Notes under the pieces: generated by a model
Told to the model about the DNA's origin: nothing
Databases searched by the model: none
What the model saw: the letters and a program-made list of their open reading frames with translations, nothing else
Shown here: positions 22,067 through 33,170 of the stretch, in pieces
Layout: each line of letters begins with the position of its first letter
Numbering within the stretch: the stretch's first letter is position 1
Origin: Ecdyonurus torrentis
Lineage: Eukaryota; Arthropoda; Insecta; Ephemeroptera; Heptageniidae
DNA: 64,000 nucleotides
NCBI GenBank assembly: GCA_949318235.1
Contig: OX439137.1
Coordinates: 19,959,826 to 20,023,825, forward strand
Direction: 5' to 3'
Made by a program: the position numbers and the translations under genes

Positions 22067-22290
22067 AACCGAGCTGGTATAACCGAGTGGTGAAGGTAGC
22101 TGACTCGTAACTCTGTACTCCTCACCGAGTATAGGTTCGAGCCACTGCTGGATGCACGTGAAGTGTGAGAGCACAACACTTTGCACAATGCATGTTTTTC
22201 ATGCATTCCATGACGACACACAGCATTCAGGAGGTGCATGATTTATGTGATTGCACCGACCAGCCTGCCTAGACGTTTGTATTCATTTGT
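22067..22290 (+). mobile_element. tRNA-derived SINE, copy 2 (no tail)
   Basis: Plus-strand copy of the SINE at 20615-21043. The head GAGCTGGTATAACCGAGTGG is a decayed A box and GGTTCGAGCC at 22134-22143 is an intact B box. The body matches copy 1 down to CGACCAGCCTGCCTAGA and then diverges, so the 3' part and poly(A) tail are missing. Confidence 0.75.
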
Positions 22291-22440
22291 GTATTGTATT
22301 CAGGTATTGTTATTGCTTCGTTTATATTTTTAGACCTGATATGGAATGAACGGATGTTTTTTGTTTTTTAAATTCCATGCTCAACATATCGACTGAATTT
22401 TATTAGCTCACAAAAATAAGATCAACCAATGAATGTGACT

Positions 22441-22442
<2 letters not shown>

Positions 22443-22482
<40 letters not shown>

Positions 22483-22498
22483 GGGGGGGGGGGGGGGG
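22443..22498. repeat. Poly(T) running directly into poly(G)
   Basis: About 38 T followed by about 18 G. The same T-to-G junction occurs at 41114-41150. Confidence 0.97.
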
Positions 22499-22629
22499 TT
22501 CATTGTTTAGGAAACTCACTATACTAACAGATCAAACTAATGATAGGAAAAATGTTTAAATTTTGGTACCATACATAATAGCTTTATTGTAAGTACATAA
22601 AGGAAAGAAATGAACTAATCTAATAAGCA

Positions 22630-22631
<2 letters not shown>

Positions 22632-22685
<54 letters not shown>
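22632..22685. repeat. (GA)n microsatellite
   Basis: About 54 bases of GA, 520 bases upstream of the Mth-like start codon. Confidence 0.97.
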
Positions 22686-22687
<2 letters not shown>

Positions 22688-23208
22688 TAAAGAAAAATTA
22701 TCAACTTTGCATATAAAATGTAAATATGAGAATTTAAGCGTCAAATCTGAATTCAAATTAGAAAAGATGTGCATTGAAAGATTAATTAAAGCAAGAAAAT
22801 TGTTTTAATTTAATTCAATAAATTTAAATATCATTAAAAATTTTCAGAAACTAATAATAATAATAAATGCAAAAGATAAAAACAACATTTTCTTTATCAA
22901 GAAAGGAACTTGATGTACAAGAAAATTTTTTTCTTCCTCAAATTTTCTAATACTTAATTTAGTCGTAATAAAATATTTCTTCTATAGTGATAACGTTTAT
23001 CATAATTATATTACAACAGATATAACAAATCACGTGATTTATGCGATATTTGCATTGTTATATAGCATAAATTTGTTTTTAAATTGAAGAATTAATTAAA
23101 ATATTTATTATTGTATACAGCATAATTATTATGCAAGATAGCTAAAATTATACGGAAATTAATAAATATTCTTAATCGAATTTTTTAAAGCTCTAAAAAG
23201 TTTTAAAA

Positions 23209-23576
23209 ATGAGAAAATTACTTTTAATTTTTATATACATTTACTGTATTAAAGCATGTACTAGTGATAAAGTGATTAGAAAATGTTGTCCAAAGTACCA
23301 AATCTTAAATACAGATCTTAAATCTTGCAATAATAACAAAATTAACGATTTCAAAACAGATTTTAAATTTTCTTATCCAGTTAGGGATAATTTACCGTGT
23401 GTGATGCCAAAAATTCAGATTTACAATTTGACTTCCGATTTTAAAATTTCTGATTTTGTACCTGAAAACCTTGATCGTGCTAACTATTGTGTTGATATTG
23501 TAAATAACCAAATACATGTCTTAACATGTCCACTGGTACATGTCTGCTGCCCATCTGGACATATGGTCAATCGCAC
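23209..23576 (+). CDS. mthl: Mth-like exon 1 (signal peptide, N-terminal ectodomain)
   Basis: 368 nt ending at phase 2 with donor CGCAC|GTAAGT. The ATG at 23209 is the first in this frame and directly gives a hydrophobic leader. KCCPKYQ and VCCPSGH carry paired cysteines typical of the Mth ectodomain. Confidence 0.93.
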
Positions 23577-25991
23577 GTAAGTGAATAAAATGTTAATATT
23601 CTGAGGATACTAATCACTAAGGAAATGATTGTTTAGAAAAAAAATGTACATCAGATATAGGCTCACATTTTTATCTCTAGTAGTTTACTGATACAATTAA
23701 TAGCTTCTTTAGTAACAACAGTAATCAAATAAAAACTATATTAAAGGCGTAGAACATCTTGAACAAAAAAATTGTGTAATATCCTAACAAACCTGAAAAT
23801 TAACGTTGATTTGGCCGGAGTCATTGATTTCTAATTTATTTTCCATTCACAAAATGCCACTCGCGGTCCCTGACGTCACAGCTCGCCCGGTTTACGTGCA
23901 TAAAATAAGCAAGCTGTGACGTCAGTGACCGTGAGTGGCATTTTGTGAATGGAAAATAAATTAGAAATCAGTGACTCCGGCGAAATCAACGTTGATTTTC
24001 AGGTTTGTTAGGATATTAAACAACTTTTTTGTTCAAGGTATTCTACGCCTTTAAGGGTTGTAAATGGTTTGTATTTTAAAAATCTAAAAAGAAAACTCTC
24101 AAACTTTATGATGCCATTTGGATGTTAATATTAACAGCTATAAATTTCATAATTTTTTTAGAACCAGTGACTATGACATAAGAGAGAAAATATTTATTTA
24201 AATTAACATGGGCTCTCATGGGAATAAATAAGAATAAAAAAAACTTAATTTAATATATAGCAAGGTGCCCCCTCCCCCCTCCATTTTTAAAGTTACCTTA
24301 TCCTAATGTACCACACTGCAAAATTTCGGATTATATATATTAACAGCATTTAGTCAAATCCCGCAGTAGCTCATAAGTGATACTGATTGCCCGATTTCAA
24401 TATGTTAATTTATATTACAGAAATGAGCAGAACATAAAATGTATTCCCGCTAGTGAAACTTGGACAGATTGGAAGTTAGGAGAAAGCATGAACGTCACTG
24501 ATCGTGACCAGTTGACAGTAATCCACGAGTTTTCACCTTGCGAGGGCGAGATACATTTTCTTCCTTTAGAATTGACAATTTCAGAAGATGGGACAATGTA
24601 CTATGAAGAGTAAGTAACAAAGTTTGCTAACGGATTTCTACACACATCTCAGAGAAAGATTTAGCTGTACAAATTTTGCGGTATTTAAAGGAGAAAAAAT
24701 TAAAAACGAAAGCTTTGAGCCCGAGTTTGATTATCCCCCCTTTTTCTCCCTCCCTCATATAATTAAAAATTTATAACTATTTATATGTCAATATTTCAGG
24801 GACTCTGAAGTTTTCTCTGAAAACCCTGAAACTTTCTGTGTCGGAGTTGTAAACTTGAAAAGAGGTCCTCAAGTTTCTGCCGTGATATGTGAACCGGTTC
24901 AACCAGATCAAACTAAATCTGTGATTGTGTACTGCATACTGTTCCTGATTGGAGCTATCTTCTTACTTGCAACGTTGCTAGTGTATGCAGTGTTGCCAGA
25001 GTTACGTCAATCAGTGCAAGGTCTTGGGCTGATGTCCCATTCTTCGTGCATGTTCGTGGGACATATTGCGTTCATTGTTGTTAAAGCAGAGGGAAATAAT
25101 ATATCCGGAGTTCCTTGTCATTTTATAGGTAAGCACGTGGAATTAACGGTTAACCTCAGACTTGACGGACTATTTTTTTTTTTTTGACTCGATATATTTT
25201 TTTAGCATAAGTTTGTATTAAATTCAATAGCATTAAATATTAATTATGCTACTAATGCTATTTTTAATTTTCTTCACTAGCGTGTGTACAAAATTTCAAA
25301 TCGATCTGTATATCGGTTGTGTAGGAAAAAATAACATTGTAAGCATACATCGACAAAAATATACATAATAATTATGCTAGCTAATTTTTATAGCACAATT
25401 TGTTCAATATAGCATAATCTATGCTATATTGCATAAGAACTAACTATACTGACTTAAATAGCATAAATATTATGTTTCACAGCATATTTATTTGTTTTGC
25501 TCTAATTTAGCATAATTTATGCTATAAAGACATAAATATAGCATAAATAACGTTATTTATTCTTTCCTTGTAAGGCTTATTTTCCATGTATCAATTACCA
25601 GATAACTGATGCATAAATTGACTTGAAATTCGTTAAACATGCTATTGAAGACATACTGAAAATTGAAGAAAAAACAATAATAAAAATTCCGTCACTTCTG
25701 ACGTAAATGCTTATTATTATTATTATTTTACTATATAAAGTTCATAATTACAACATAACAATGCATGGTTATATAGCCAACGTCATGGCTACACTTTGAG
25801 TTGGTGCCATGTTGGTGGCATTAAATTACTACATTTGTATATATATTTTTTTGTGATGGTCATCTTTACTATACGTATCTAATGAATTAATTTTGTTAGT
25901 TGGCATTGTCTAATAATATAGAAACTGGGAATAGTAATTTGTGTGTATGTGTTTATATATATATATAATAATATATATATATTATTTTGTT

Positions 25992-26025
<34 letters not shown>

Positions 26026-26322
26026 CCTTACACCCTATATTTTGGCATGTTGTGGACATGTTGTGGATAGGTATTTTTGATTATTATAATTTTTTTTTTT
26101 AAGTTTCAGTGCAATACAGTAGTTAGAAAAATAAGAATAATAACAAAATGTTTTCGCAATGCTGTAGGAAAGGAAGTCACAGGAAATGCTTCTTTTTCTT
26201 CTCTGTTTGCGGTTAACTTTCATGTAACACTGCTAGCTATTTAAGACGTATACTATGACTTGAAATATGTATACACTGTAAAATAGAAATTATGTCTATC
26301 TTTTTGCTTATCGATGATATGA

Positions 26323-26357
<35 letters not shown>

Positions 26358-27454
26358 TTTAAGATGAATTTTCTAACCTAATAGTTTTTTTAGTGTATCA
26401 ATTAACAGAGAATCAACCAAACATTTTTCTTCAAAATTCAAAATTTTTGTATTTACCTTTTCAGCTTACTTGATACAGTATTCGTTTTTAAGTGGATTTT
26501 GCTGGATGAATGCTATTTGTTTTGATATTGCTGCAAAATTCAAGTAAGTATACATTTTTTTTTATTATTATTCTTACACTATACAAGTATACATGCTAGT
26601 ACACACGATTGGGATAGTATATTTTAACATTCAAAAACTCGCGCTATATTTGCAATGTTATTCAAGTAAGAAAGGCAATAATTCTAAAATATTTGTACTA
26701 TCACAATCATACATAGATTTCATATTTTATAAAATATATAGTAGAAAATAATTAAGTTATAAATTAGAGTTTGATTTCAAATTAAAAAATTTCAATTTAT
26801 ATAAAAATTATTACTTTCATTGAATTAGTATGTTTTGATAGTATAAGAATTTGAATTCTAGTTCCTAGCTAGTTCTTAGCTTCTATATCAAATTCATTTT
26901 GTAATTCCAATTTCAAATTAAAAATATAAATTTAATGTCTAAATTAATTCTTATGATCTTTTAATTCAAAATTATTTTTCATATTCAAATTTCAAGTGAT
27001 ACTTTATTTTATTTTATCAGTTTATCGTTTATTTGTTTTGTTTTTTGTTTATTTTACGTAACACGTAATTATTGCTACGGCATTAAAAAAAAAAAAAAAA
27101 AAAAACTTATTAACCGACCGATAAAGCTATGACTTGGTTGGATTATGTACCTGTACCTGTGTGAATAAAAAAAAGTTTTACTCATTTAATTGATAAACTA
27201 GACACGTACGTTACACCTGTTATAATTGTTTTACTAATTAATATTTTAGATCACTTCAAAGTATGGTACCTGGACGATCAAGAGTAATAAAAAAATTCTT
27301 CTATTATTCAATTTATGCATTCGGAGTTCCATTTCTTATATTTTTGATAACTATTACAATGAACTTGGTAGAAAATGTGCCTGAAAAACTGAACCCAAGA
27401 GTTGGGTTTGAACATTGTTGGTTTGATGCAAGTAAGAAAAAAATAAGTTAGTAT

Positions 27455-27493
<39 letters not shown>

Positions 27494-30400
27494 AACTTAA
27501 TACGTACAAAATAAGATGCGGTAAATAATATTAATACTGGTTCCTTATTGGGTTTAAAATGAGAATGTACATTATATATAAAAAAAGAGACAAAAATAAA
27601 AAAAGTAAATGCAACCCAACGGGTGATGAGAAAAAGGCAAAATGCCTATATACACTATAAGTGATCTCACACCTTTATCCTTTATTAGAAAAACTTTATA
27701 AAATAAACTTTGCTTATAAAATAAGCGGAAAAAAAGTCACCATTTGTTTACTTCATATTATTATTTTTTACGTAAAAAAAATTGGTAAAAAAAACAACAT
27801 AAAAGTTAGACGCGCCTGTTTGAGAATAAAAAACATTTAAATTTGAACATATTTGATTCAAATGATTTTAAAAAATAAAAAACTACTTGAAAATACTTCA
27901 AATGTGTAAGAAAAATATATTATTATATTCGTGGTTTATATTGGATTTGGAGAATTTTGTTAGTATATTATTATATATATTTTTTAACTTAACCAAGCAA
28001 GTCTTTTTATTGGTAGCATTGCGTATATATATAAGAATAATAGGCAGGAATATCAATAATAATTTGAATATATTATAAAGTAAAACAATAAAAGAAATTG
28101 TAATCTCATACATTAAGTTATCCATTTTACAATGAATTAAATCAATTAATATTACTTTGTTTTTTTCATGTAGATTCCTCATCAAATAATTTAGGAATTT
28201 TGTGGTATTTCTATCTACCCCTTGGATTTATACTCTTATCAAACACAATTATGGTCTGCTTTACTTCAATAAAGATATTTCTCTACAAAAAAGATACGGT
28301 TCAAGTTAATAACTCCAGAGTTGATAGAAAATCTGACAAAACAAGGTAAGAGAAATTCTCTAATATTTTGATAAGAATAACGATTTAAGAAAGTAGCTGG
28401 TAAACTTCTGATATCTCAAAAACTAACCGGTCACAAAATTTAATAATAATAATAAATAAGCATGAAATAAATATAAAATGTTACTTTGTTAGTATCATTG
28501 ACCTGTCACGCTTAATTTTTTTTAAAGCTTAACCTCCATTTTTGCTAGCACTTTATTAATCCAAACACATTTACAAATATTTACTTTCAAATCATTTGAT
28601 TCAATAAGAATACTACCATATTGGATCCTATTTTAATAATAATAGTAAAATTTACTATATTGATGTTTAATGTACACTCCTTTTGTATAAATCTGACAGG
28701 TTACGTTAAAGTTTTCCTTCATCTTTAAAAATTGGAGTTATAAACGCTACGGTCAGATTTATTCGGGAGAAGTGTATACCTCCTAATCCAATTTAGCTTA
28801 TTTTAGTAATAGTAATATTTAACTAAATTTGGATTAAGGGAGTAGGGTAATGACCTTATATCTCAAAAACTAGTAGTGTTTTGCGTCTAAATTTGGTGTC
28901 ATTGTGTAGCTAAAGGTCAAACCTAGCTGTGATAAAAATGTCATGATGTTTGACTGTCCTGAAAAAAAAAAAGAAAAAAATCATTGAAATTAACATTGGG
29001 CCTTATGGGCTTAAAATTTCAAAAAATCACATAAAATTATTTTGCACGGTGACCCCCTAAAATTTTTATATATTTGAAATTGTCTCAAGCTGAAGTATCA
29101 TTGTACAAAATGTCAGATTTTTTTGATGAGAAAAGTTTGGGTCTAATGGCCGACGTCGGTCCCCTACTCCCTTAAACTGTCATTAATACAAATGAGTTTG
29201 CCTATTATTTATTTTTTTTATTCGTTTCGTTGAATTGAATGTTATGTATTTATTTAAAATGTTATCATATTTATCCCTCTTATCACGGATGAAAATAAAT
29301 ACGTAATAATTATGCTAGCTTATTTTTAGCATAATTTGTTCAATACAACGTAATCTTTGCTATACTGTTATAATAACTTTGTTACAAAGCATAAATATTA
29401 AGTTATATAACATGATTATTTATAGTGATGTAATTTAGAATTCTTTATACTATCATACTATAGCATAAATACAGCATAAATTACATAATTTATTATTTTC
29501 GTACATATTGTATAAATTTTTAATTTAAGTTTGACAAGGTCAATGTTTATTGTAACATGTACACTCATTGCAAATTTAGTGCGAGATTTTGAAAGGTAAA
29601 ATATATTATCACGGTCCTGTGTGCAAGTTTTGGCAACTAAATCGGTAGTGATTTCAATCTTAATTTCCTGACGAACAGTTAATGCGATTTTTTTCTGTTT
29701 TGCTTTTCAGAAAGCTTATGATATGCTTATAATATGCTAACCATAAAACATCAGAATTTTTAAGTGAAATGATTGAAGTGTGGTACATGGAGTATAATAT
29801 TACTTTGATCTTCCAGGGTCAAGAAAAATATTTCTAATTATAAATCATAGTTAATTGTGTTATTTATTTCTCAAAAATTTTCAGTTTCATTCTGTTTATC
29901 AAATTATTTGGCATCATGGGTATTCCTTGGGTAACGGAGATAATTACGTGGCAGATTGGCGACGATGAGGCATGGTGGGTGTTCATCACCGATGCCATCA
30001 ATCTTCTAAGATCTGTCTTCATCTTCATCATATTCTGTTGCAAGCAAAGGGTAAGCTAAAAAAATAATTTCATCGCAAGATATTACACCTCATATATTGT
30101 ACTAATCTTTTCTTATTTAAATATAATGTTATAAGTGGACACAAAATAATGCTTTATATAAATGTTTGTTTTTATTATTTCATAAAGTGTTGCACTTATT
30201 TCCAGTTCAGTTGATAGGACTCCTTGTCCTGACTGCGCCTTTTGTTCAATAATCAATAATTTATTATGTATAATATTTCATCTGCTGATAATTTGTTGTT
30301 TGAAAAATAAAGACTATTATTTATTTATTTTATTGAAATAGTTATTAGGAATCAGGTTTGTAAACTATGTTTTTAATGCCCCAAACAAAAAAAAAAAAAA

Positions 30401-31189
30401 AAAAAAAAGGACAATCACCTAATGCATTTTAAATGGAATTGCGCAGCTTTTGGAGCAAGAGAACAGGGTTTACGAACATAATTAGTGTTGTTCGTAAACC
30501 CTCTTTTCTTGCTACAAAAAAATGCGCATTACATTTGAATAACCATAGTTGATCGTCATTTTAGTAGCAGAAAACAGGGTTTACTAACAGCCATTTTAGG
30601 TGTATATAATTTTAAGGAGAGGATGATACGCGATCTCACTATCCCCTGTGTGTTTTTTATTGTACACGTAACACCACCTAAATATAAATGCATATAGAGT
30701 TTTATTATTTTTTAATTTCCATGCTTTTAAACTTAAAAATCAAGGTCCTTTCTCTTTCTGATAAAATAATAAATGCATATATATTTAAAAAAAAAATGGG
30801 ACACGTAATAATTATACCAGCTCATTTTTAGCAATATTTATGTAGGCTGCAGTGTATAATAAATATATTTAACTAAATCAATTTTAACATTTAACGATTA
30901 ACTCATCGTTTGGTTCAAAATTATGCGAATGAATATGTACAACGATTATCCAGTTTCAAAATTTTAGCAATTATTCACGACTCTACAAATTGTGTTATTT
31001 TTCTGTTAGGTTTGGGATTTACTGAAACACAAGATGCCATGGTTGAGCAGTGATGAAGATCAGTCTAAGACTACGTATGCTTTTACTTCCAAGAGTGGAA
31101 CTTCTTCCAGTAATAGAGGAATGCCATCAAGTGTATCAGAGACTCACAAACAATCGGAGTTATCTCAACTGAACGAAACAAATATGTAA
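23209..31189 (+). CDS. mthl: Methuselah-like G-protein-coupled receptor, eight coding exons, complete
   Basis: Exons 23209-23576, 24421-24609, 24800-25128, 26465-26543, 27250-27431, 28174-28345, 29885-30050 and 31010-31189 join in frame into 1665 nt: 554 residues and a TAA stop. All introns are GT-AG. Residues 1 to about 18 form a signal peptide (MRKLLLIFIYIYCIKACTSD). A Cys-rich ectodomain follows to about residue 222, with N-glycosylation motifs (NLT, NVT). Seven membrane segments sit near 225-250, 260-281, 293-317, 338-361, 388-415, 441-464 and 471-490. Features typical of the Mth family B GPCRs include CC pairs in the ectodomain, the FKSL intracellular loop, YYSIYAFGVP in TM4, an extracellular Cys pair (C292, C378), GIMGIPWVTEI in TM6 and the FCCKQRVWDLL tail junction. 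Family members act as plasma-membrane receptors; the ligand here is unknown. The Ser/Thr-rich cytoplasmic tail ends in NETNM. No frame damage is seen, so it looks functional. Untranslated 5' exons could exist upstream. Confidence 0.93.
23741..24054. mobile_element. Long foldback TTAA element, family C
   Basis: Near-perfect inverted repeat of two arms of about 140 bases. It begins TTAAAGGCGTAGAAC and ends GTTCTACGCCTTTAA in mirror sense, with AACGTTGATTT and AATCAACGTTGATT in the arms and a TGACGTCA in each arm (23871-23878, 23917-23924). It lies in intron 1 of the Mth-like gene, and its right TTAA is also the left TTAA of the next element. Confidence 0.85.
24051..24378 (+). mobile_element. 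TTAA MITE, family A2, right end truncated
   Basis: Shares its TTAA with the preceding foldback. The body includes AATCTAAAAAGAAAACT and TTAGTCAAATCCCGCAGTAG but lacks the final CCGCCTTAA seen at 42848-43191. Confidence 0.7.
24421..24609 (+). CDS. mthl: Mth-like exon 2 (ectodomain)
   Basis: 189 nt, acceptor TTATATTACAG, donor GAAGA|GTAAGT. It encodes NEQNIKCIPASETW through EDGTMYYEE. The preceding intron contains two abutting TTAA elements (23741-24054 and 24051 onwards). Confidence 0.9.
24800..25128 (+). CDS. mthl: Mth-like exon 3 (end of ectodomain, TM1, TM2)
   Basis: 329 nt, acceptor AATATTTCAG, donor TATAG|GTAAGC. Contains ENPETFCVGVV, then the TM1 core YCILFLIGAIFLLATLLVY, the loop LPELRQSVQGLGLMSHS and TM2. 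Confidence 0.92.
25148..25200. mobile_element. Solo end of the TTAACCTCAG family (G)
   Basis: TTAACCTCAGACTTGACGG matches the left end of the element at 38855-39195; no partner end is nearby. Confidence 0.4.
25340..25580. mobile_element. GCATAA-rich palindromic element copy
   Basis: Contains CATAATAATTATGCTAGCT, TTTTAGCATAATTTATGC-type half sites and GCATAAATAACGTTATTTAT. Intron 3 of the Mth-like gene. Confidence 0.65.
26465..26543 (+). CDS. mthl: Mth-like exon 4 (TM3)
   Basis: 79 nt, acceptor CTTTTCAG, donor TTCAA|GTAAGT. Encodes YLIQYSFLSGFCWMNAICFD, the family TM3 pattern with FxW-MN. Confidence 0.9.
27250..27431 (+). CDS. mthl: Mth-like exon 5 (TM4, extracellular loop 2)
   Basis: 182 nt, acceptor AATATTTTAG, donor GCAA|GTAAGA. 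Encodes SRVIKKFFYYSIYAFGVPF and VGFEHCWFDA, whose Cys is the expected loop-2 disulfide partner. Confidence 0.92.
28174..28345 (+). CDS. mthl: Mth-like exon 6 (TM5, intracellular loop 3)
   Basis: 172 nt, acceptor TTTCATGTAG, donor ACAAG|GTAAGA. Encodes LGILWYFYLPLGFILLSNT followed by a basic loop. Confidence 0.92.
28834..29175 (+). mobile_element. TTAA-ended MITE, family A, intact ends
   Basis: 342 bases from TTAAGGGAGTAGGGTAATGA to, reversed, TTAAGGGAGTAGGGGACCGA. Strongly similar to 17690-18020 throughout (for example GGGCCTTATGGGCTTAAAAT). Intron 6 of the Mth-like gene. Confidence 0.85.
29285..29515. mobile_element. GCATAA-rich palindromic element copy
   Basis: Contains AATAATTATGCTAGCTTATT and ATAGCATAAATACAGCATAA. 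It follows the family A element by about 110 bases in intron 6. Confidence 0.65.
29885..30050 (+). CDS. mthl: Mth-like exon 7 (TM6, TM7)
   Basis: 166 nt, acceptor AAATTTTCAG, donor AAAGG|GTAAGC, ends at phase 0. Encodes FILFIKLFGIMGIPWVTEII, then WWVFITDAINLLRSVFIFII and CCKQR. Confidence 0.93.
30430..30545. repeat. Imperfect inverted repeat with inner hairpin
   Basis: Inner arms AGGGTTTACGAAC and GTTCGTAAACCCT; outer arms AGCAAGAGAAC and TTTTCTTGCT, then TGCGCA on each side. A partial third copy of ACAGGGTTTACTAAC follows at about 30575. Intron 7. Confidence 0.6.
31010..31189 (+). CDS. mthl: Mth-like exon 8 (cytoplasmic tail, stop)
   Basis: 180 nt with acceptor TTTCTGTTAG and TAA at 31187-31189. 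Encodes VWDLLKHKMPWLSSDEDQSK, then a Ser/Thr-rich tail that could be phosphorylated in desensitisation. Confidence 0.9.
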   Translation, partial: VWDLLKHKMPWLSSDEDQSKTTYAFTSKSGTSSSNRGMPSSVSETHKQSELSQLNETNM

Positions 31190-31817
31190 ATTAAAATGTT
31201 AATCCAAGACATCCTGAAGAAAACTGGCAACACACAAATGGCAAATTAACTGTGAGACAACAATCTGGTAGTCCGCTCAGTTAGTTTATTCCATAAGAAA
31301 TACGAAATACATTGTAAATTAGACCTTGTAGTTTTTTTTTCTGTTTTTTTTTTTTTTTTTAAAGTTTTTTTATTATTATTATTTTTTTTAATTTATATTT
31401 TAAAACTTGAATCAAATGCAGTAAAATACGAATTTGCATTCCTTGCATTCTAAGAAATATTTAGGTAAAATTCAATTGAATCGGATTCGTTAAAATACGA
31501 ATTTAAATTCCTTAAATTCTTAGAAAGATTTAAGAATTCACTTAAATGTTTTATCGCACTTTTACGAGAGTTGAAGAGCGCCTATGTTTTGAAAAAATTA
31601 AATCATATTAAAAATAATAATAATAACACGGTGCGCGTAACTGTACTCAAATGAAATTAATAATTTTGTAATTTCCAAAAAATATGTGTAAAATCATTGC
31701 TTGAAAACTAAGAAACACGGCTATATTGTATTTTTTTTATATGTTGTGATTCAAATTGATATGTGATAATTGGGAAAAATTATAAATATACTTTCACTTT
31801 TTAGTGTTATTCTTATG

Positions 31818-31828
31818 AATAAAATAAA
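31818..31828 (+). terminator. mthl: Candidate polyadenylation signals of the Mth-like gene
   Basis: Two overlapping AATAAA hexamers about 630 bases after the stop codon. AATAAA is frequent in AT-rich sequence, so this is only a candidate. Confidence 0.3.
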
Positions 31829-31904
31829 TTCGCTAGACCGCCATTTTATTATTATTATTATTATTATTTGTCTGTACTGCTGTCTCATTTAGGATGCCTT
31901 GGTG

Positions 31905-32040
31905 AACCTCATTCCTGGAAAATCGAAATATATCTAAAACGGTTTGATATTTGGGGGGGGGGGGTAGAATTATTAGAAAAAAGCACGATCTACGAGTTAC
32001 ACTTACAAGTTGAAGTTAGTATAATATTCAGAAGTGTCCA
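31905..32040. mobile_element. Fragment of the TTAACCTCAG family (G)
   Basis: CCTGGAAAATCGAAATAT and the following bases match the left third of 38855-39195. It lies just past the Mth-like 3' region and includes a G13 run. Confidence 0.4.
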
Positions 32041-32367
32041 CTGAGTATTAAAGATAATAATTATGTTGAAAATTTGCATAAGATTAACGTTGCTTTTATT
32101 TTCTTTTTTCTTCTATTTTTAAATGTTTTTTGTGAAAATTTTTGTTTAATAATGTAGTTTTTTATGCTGTATATATATTGATTGCTTTTTGTTTTATATA
32201 ACCTACGCATATTGATTTATTAAAGTATTGCTAACAAAAATTTACAAATTTATTCAAAAATAAATGTGTTAATATTTTAATAAGTTGCCTGCAACATTTT
32301 GATAATTATGATTTTTTTTTAAATGCGTTGTTAATATAATTTTTTAACTATCCTGACCTGTTTATGT

Positions 32368-32609
32368 ACACGGTAAAAAATTACTACTTATGGCAGGTAC
32401 ATGTATCCTGTAATTTGCAACAGGTTCACTTTTATTTAGAACAGGTATTTATGAAACTACAATATCACTTAATCTAAGTGAATCACAACTTTATTGTAGC
32501 ATATTGCACCTGCATTAGGTATTATTGTAGTATATAATAATAGCTGTATTCTAAGGTATATGTCTACCTATTACATTTACTTGCCTTAAGTATTAATTAT
32601 TTTACGTGT
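32368..32609. mobile_element. Foldback element with ACACGGTAAAA ends
   Basis: Left ACACGGTAAAAAATTACTAC pairs with the right end, reversed ACACGTAAAATAATTAATAC. Inner arms share GGCA(G/A)GTA. About 240 bases, no coding capacity. Confidence 0.6.
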
Positions 32610-32811
32610 ATTGTTTGATTTATTAACTTAGATTGCTGTTCTAGTCAGATTTCTATAAATAGAAACGTATTTTTATAGAATGCTGGGAAATCCTTATATA
32701 AATACTTTAATTAAATTAAGGAATTTCTCTTGTATTTACAATGTACTCTCTAATATTATAAAAGATTCTATTCCATAATTCTTCTTCTTTTTTAAGATTA
32801 TTTTATACAGT

Positions 32812-33120
32812 CTATGCATTCATGTTAAAGTCAATGCCATGTTGGATCACTTAATAACATGGGTGGCATATGAAAATAACTTATTTTGACAGTTTAAAAA
32901 CACTATAATGTGCAATTTTTTTGAGAGCATTGATGCTGTAAATATGTTGAATTATAGTATCTCAAGTATGTGAGAAGAATAACATTAACAAAAAATTAAC
33001 ATATATTTCTTAAAGAAAATTGCCTAAAATGAAGTTTGTCCTATGCTCGGCAATGTTGTTCACTACTCCAGTATGGCCTCCAAGTGTATTAAATATGACG
33101 TGATCCGCATACACCCTATA
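32812..33120 (+). mobile_element. GGGTG-family MITE
   Basis: Body matches 14267-14580 and 57055-57352 (GCATTCATGTTAAAGTCAA at left, TATGGCCTCCAAG and ATACACCCTATA at right). The left terminal GGGTG is degraded. Confidence 0.65.
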
Positions 33121-33170
33121 CTCAAAATACGGAATAGGAAGTGACCGGCACTTCCTTTTCCGTATTTTGA
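33121..33170. other. Strong hairpin
   Basis: TCAAAATACGG and CCGTATTTTGA pair, continuing inward to AGGAAGTG and CACTTCCT around ACCGG. It abuts the right end of the GGGTG MITE. Confidence 0.65.
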
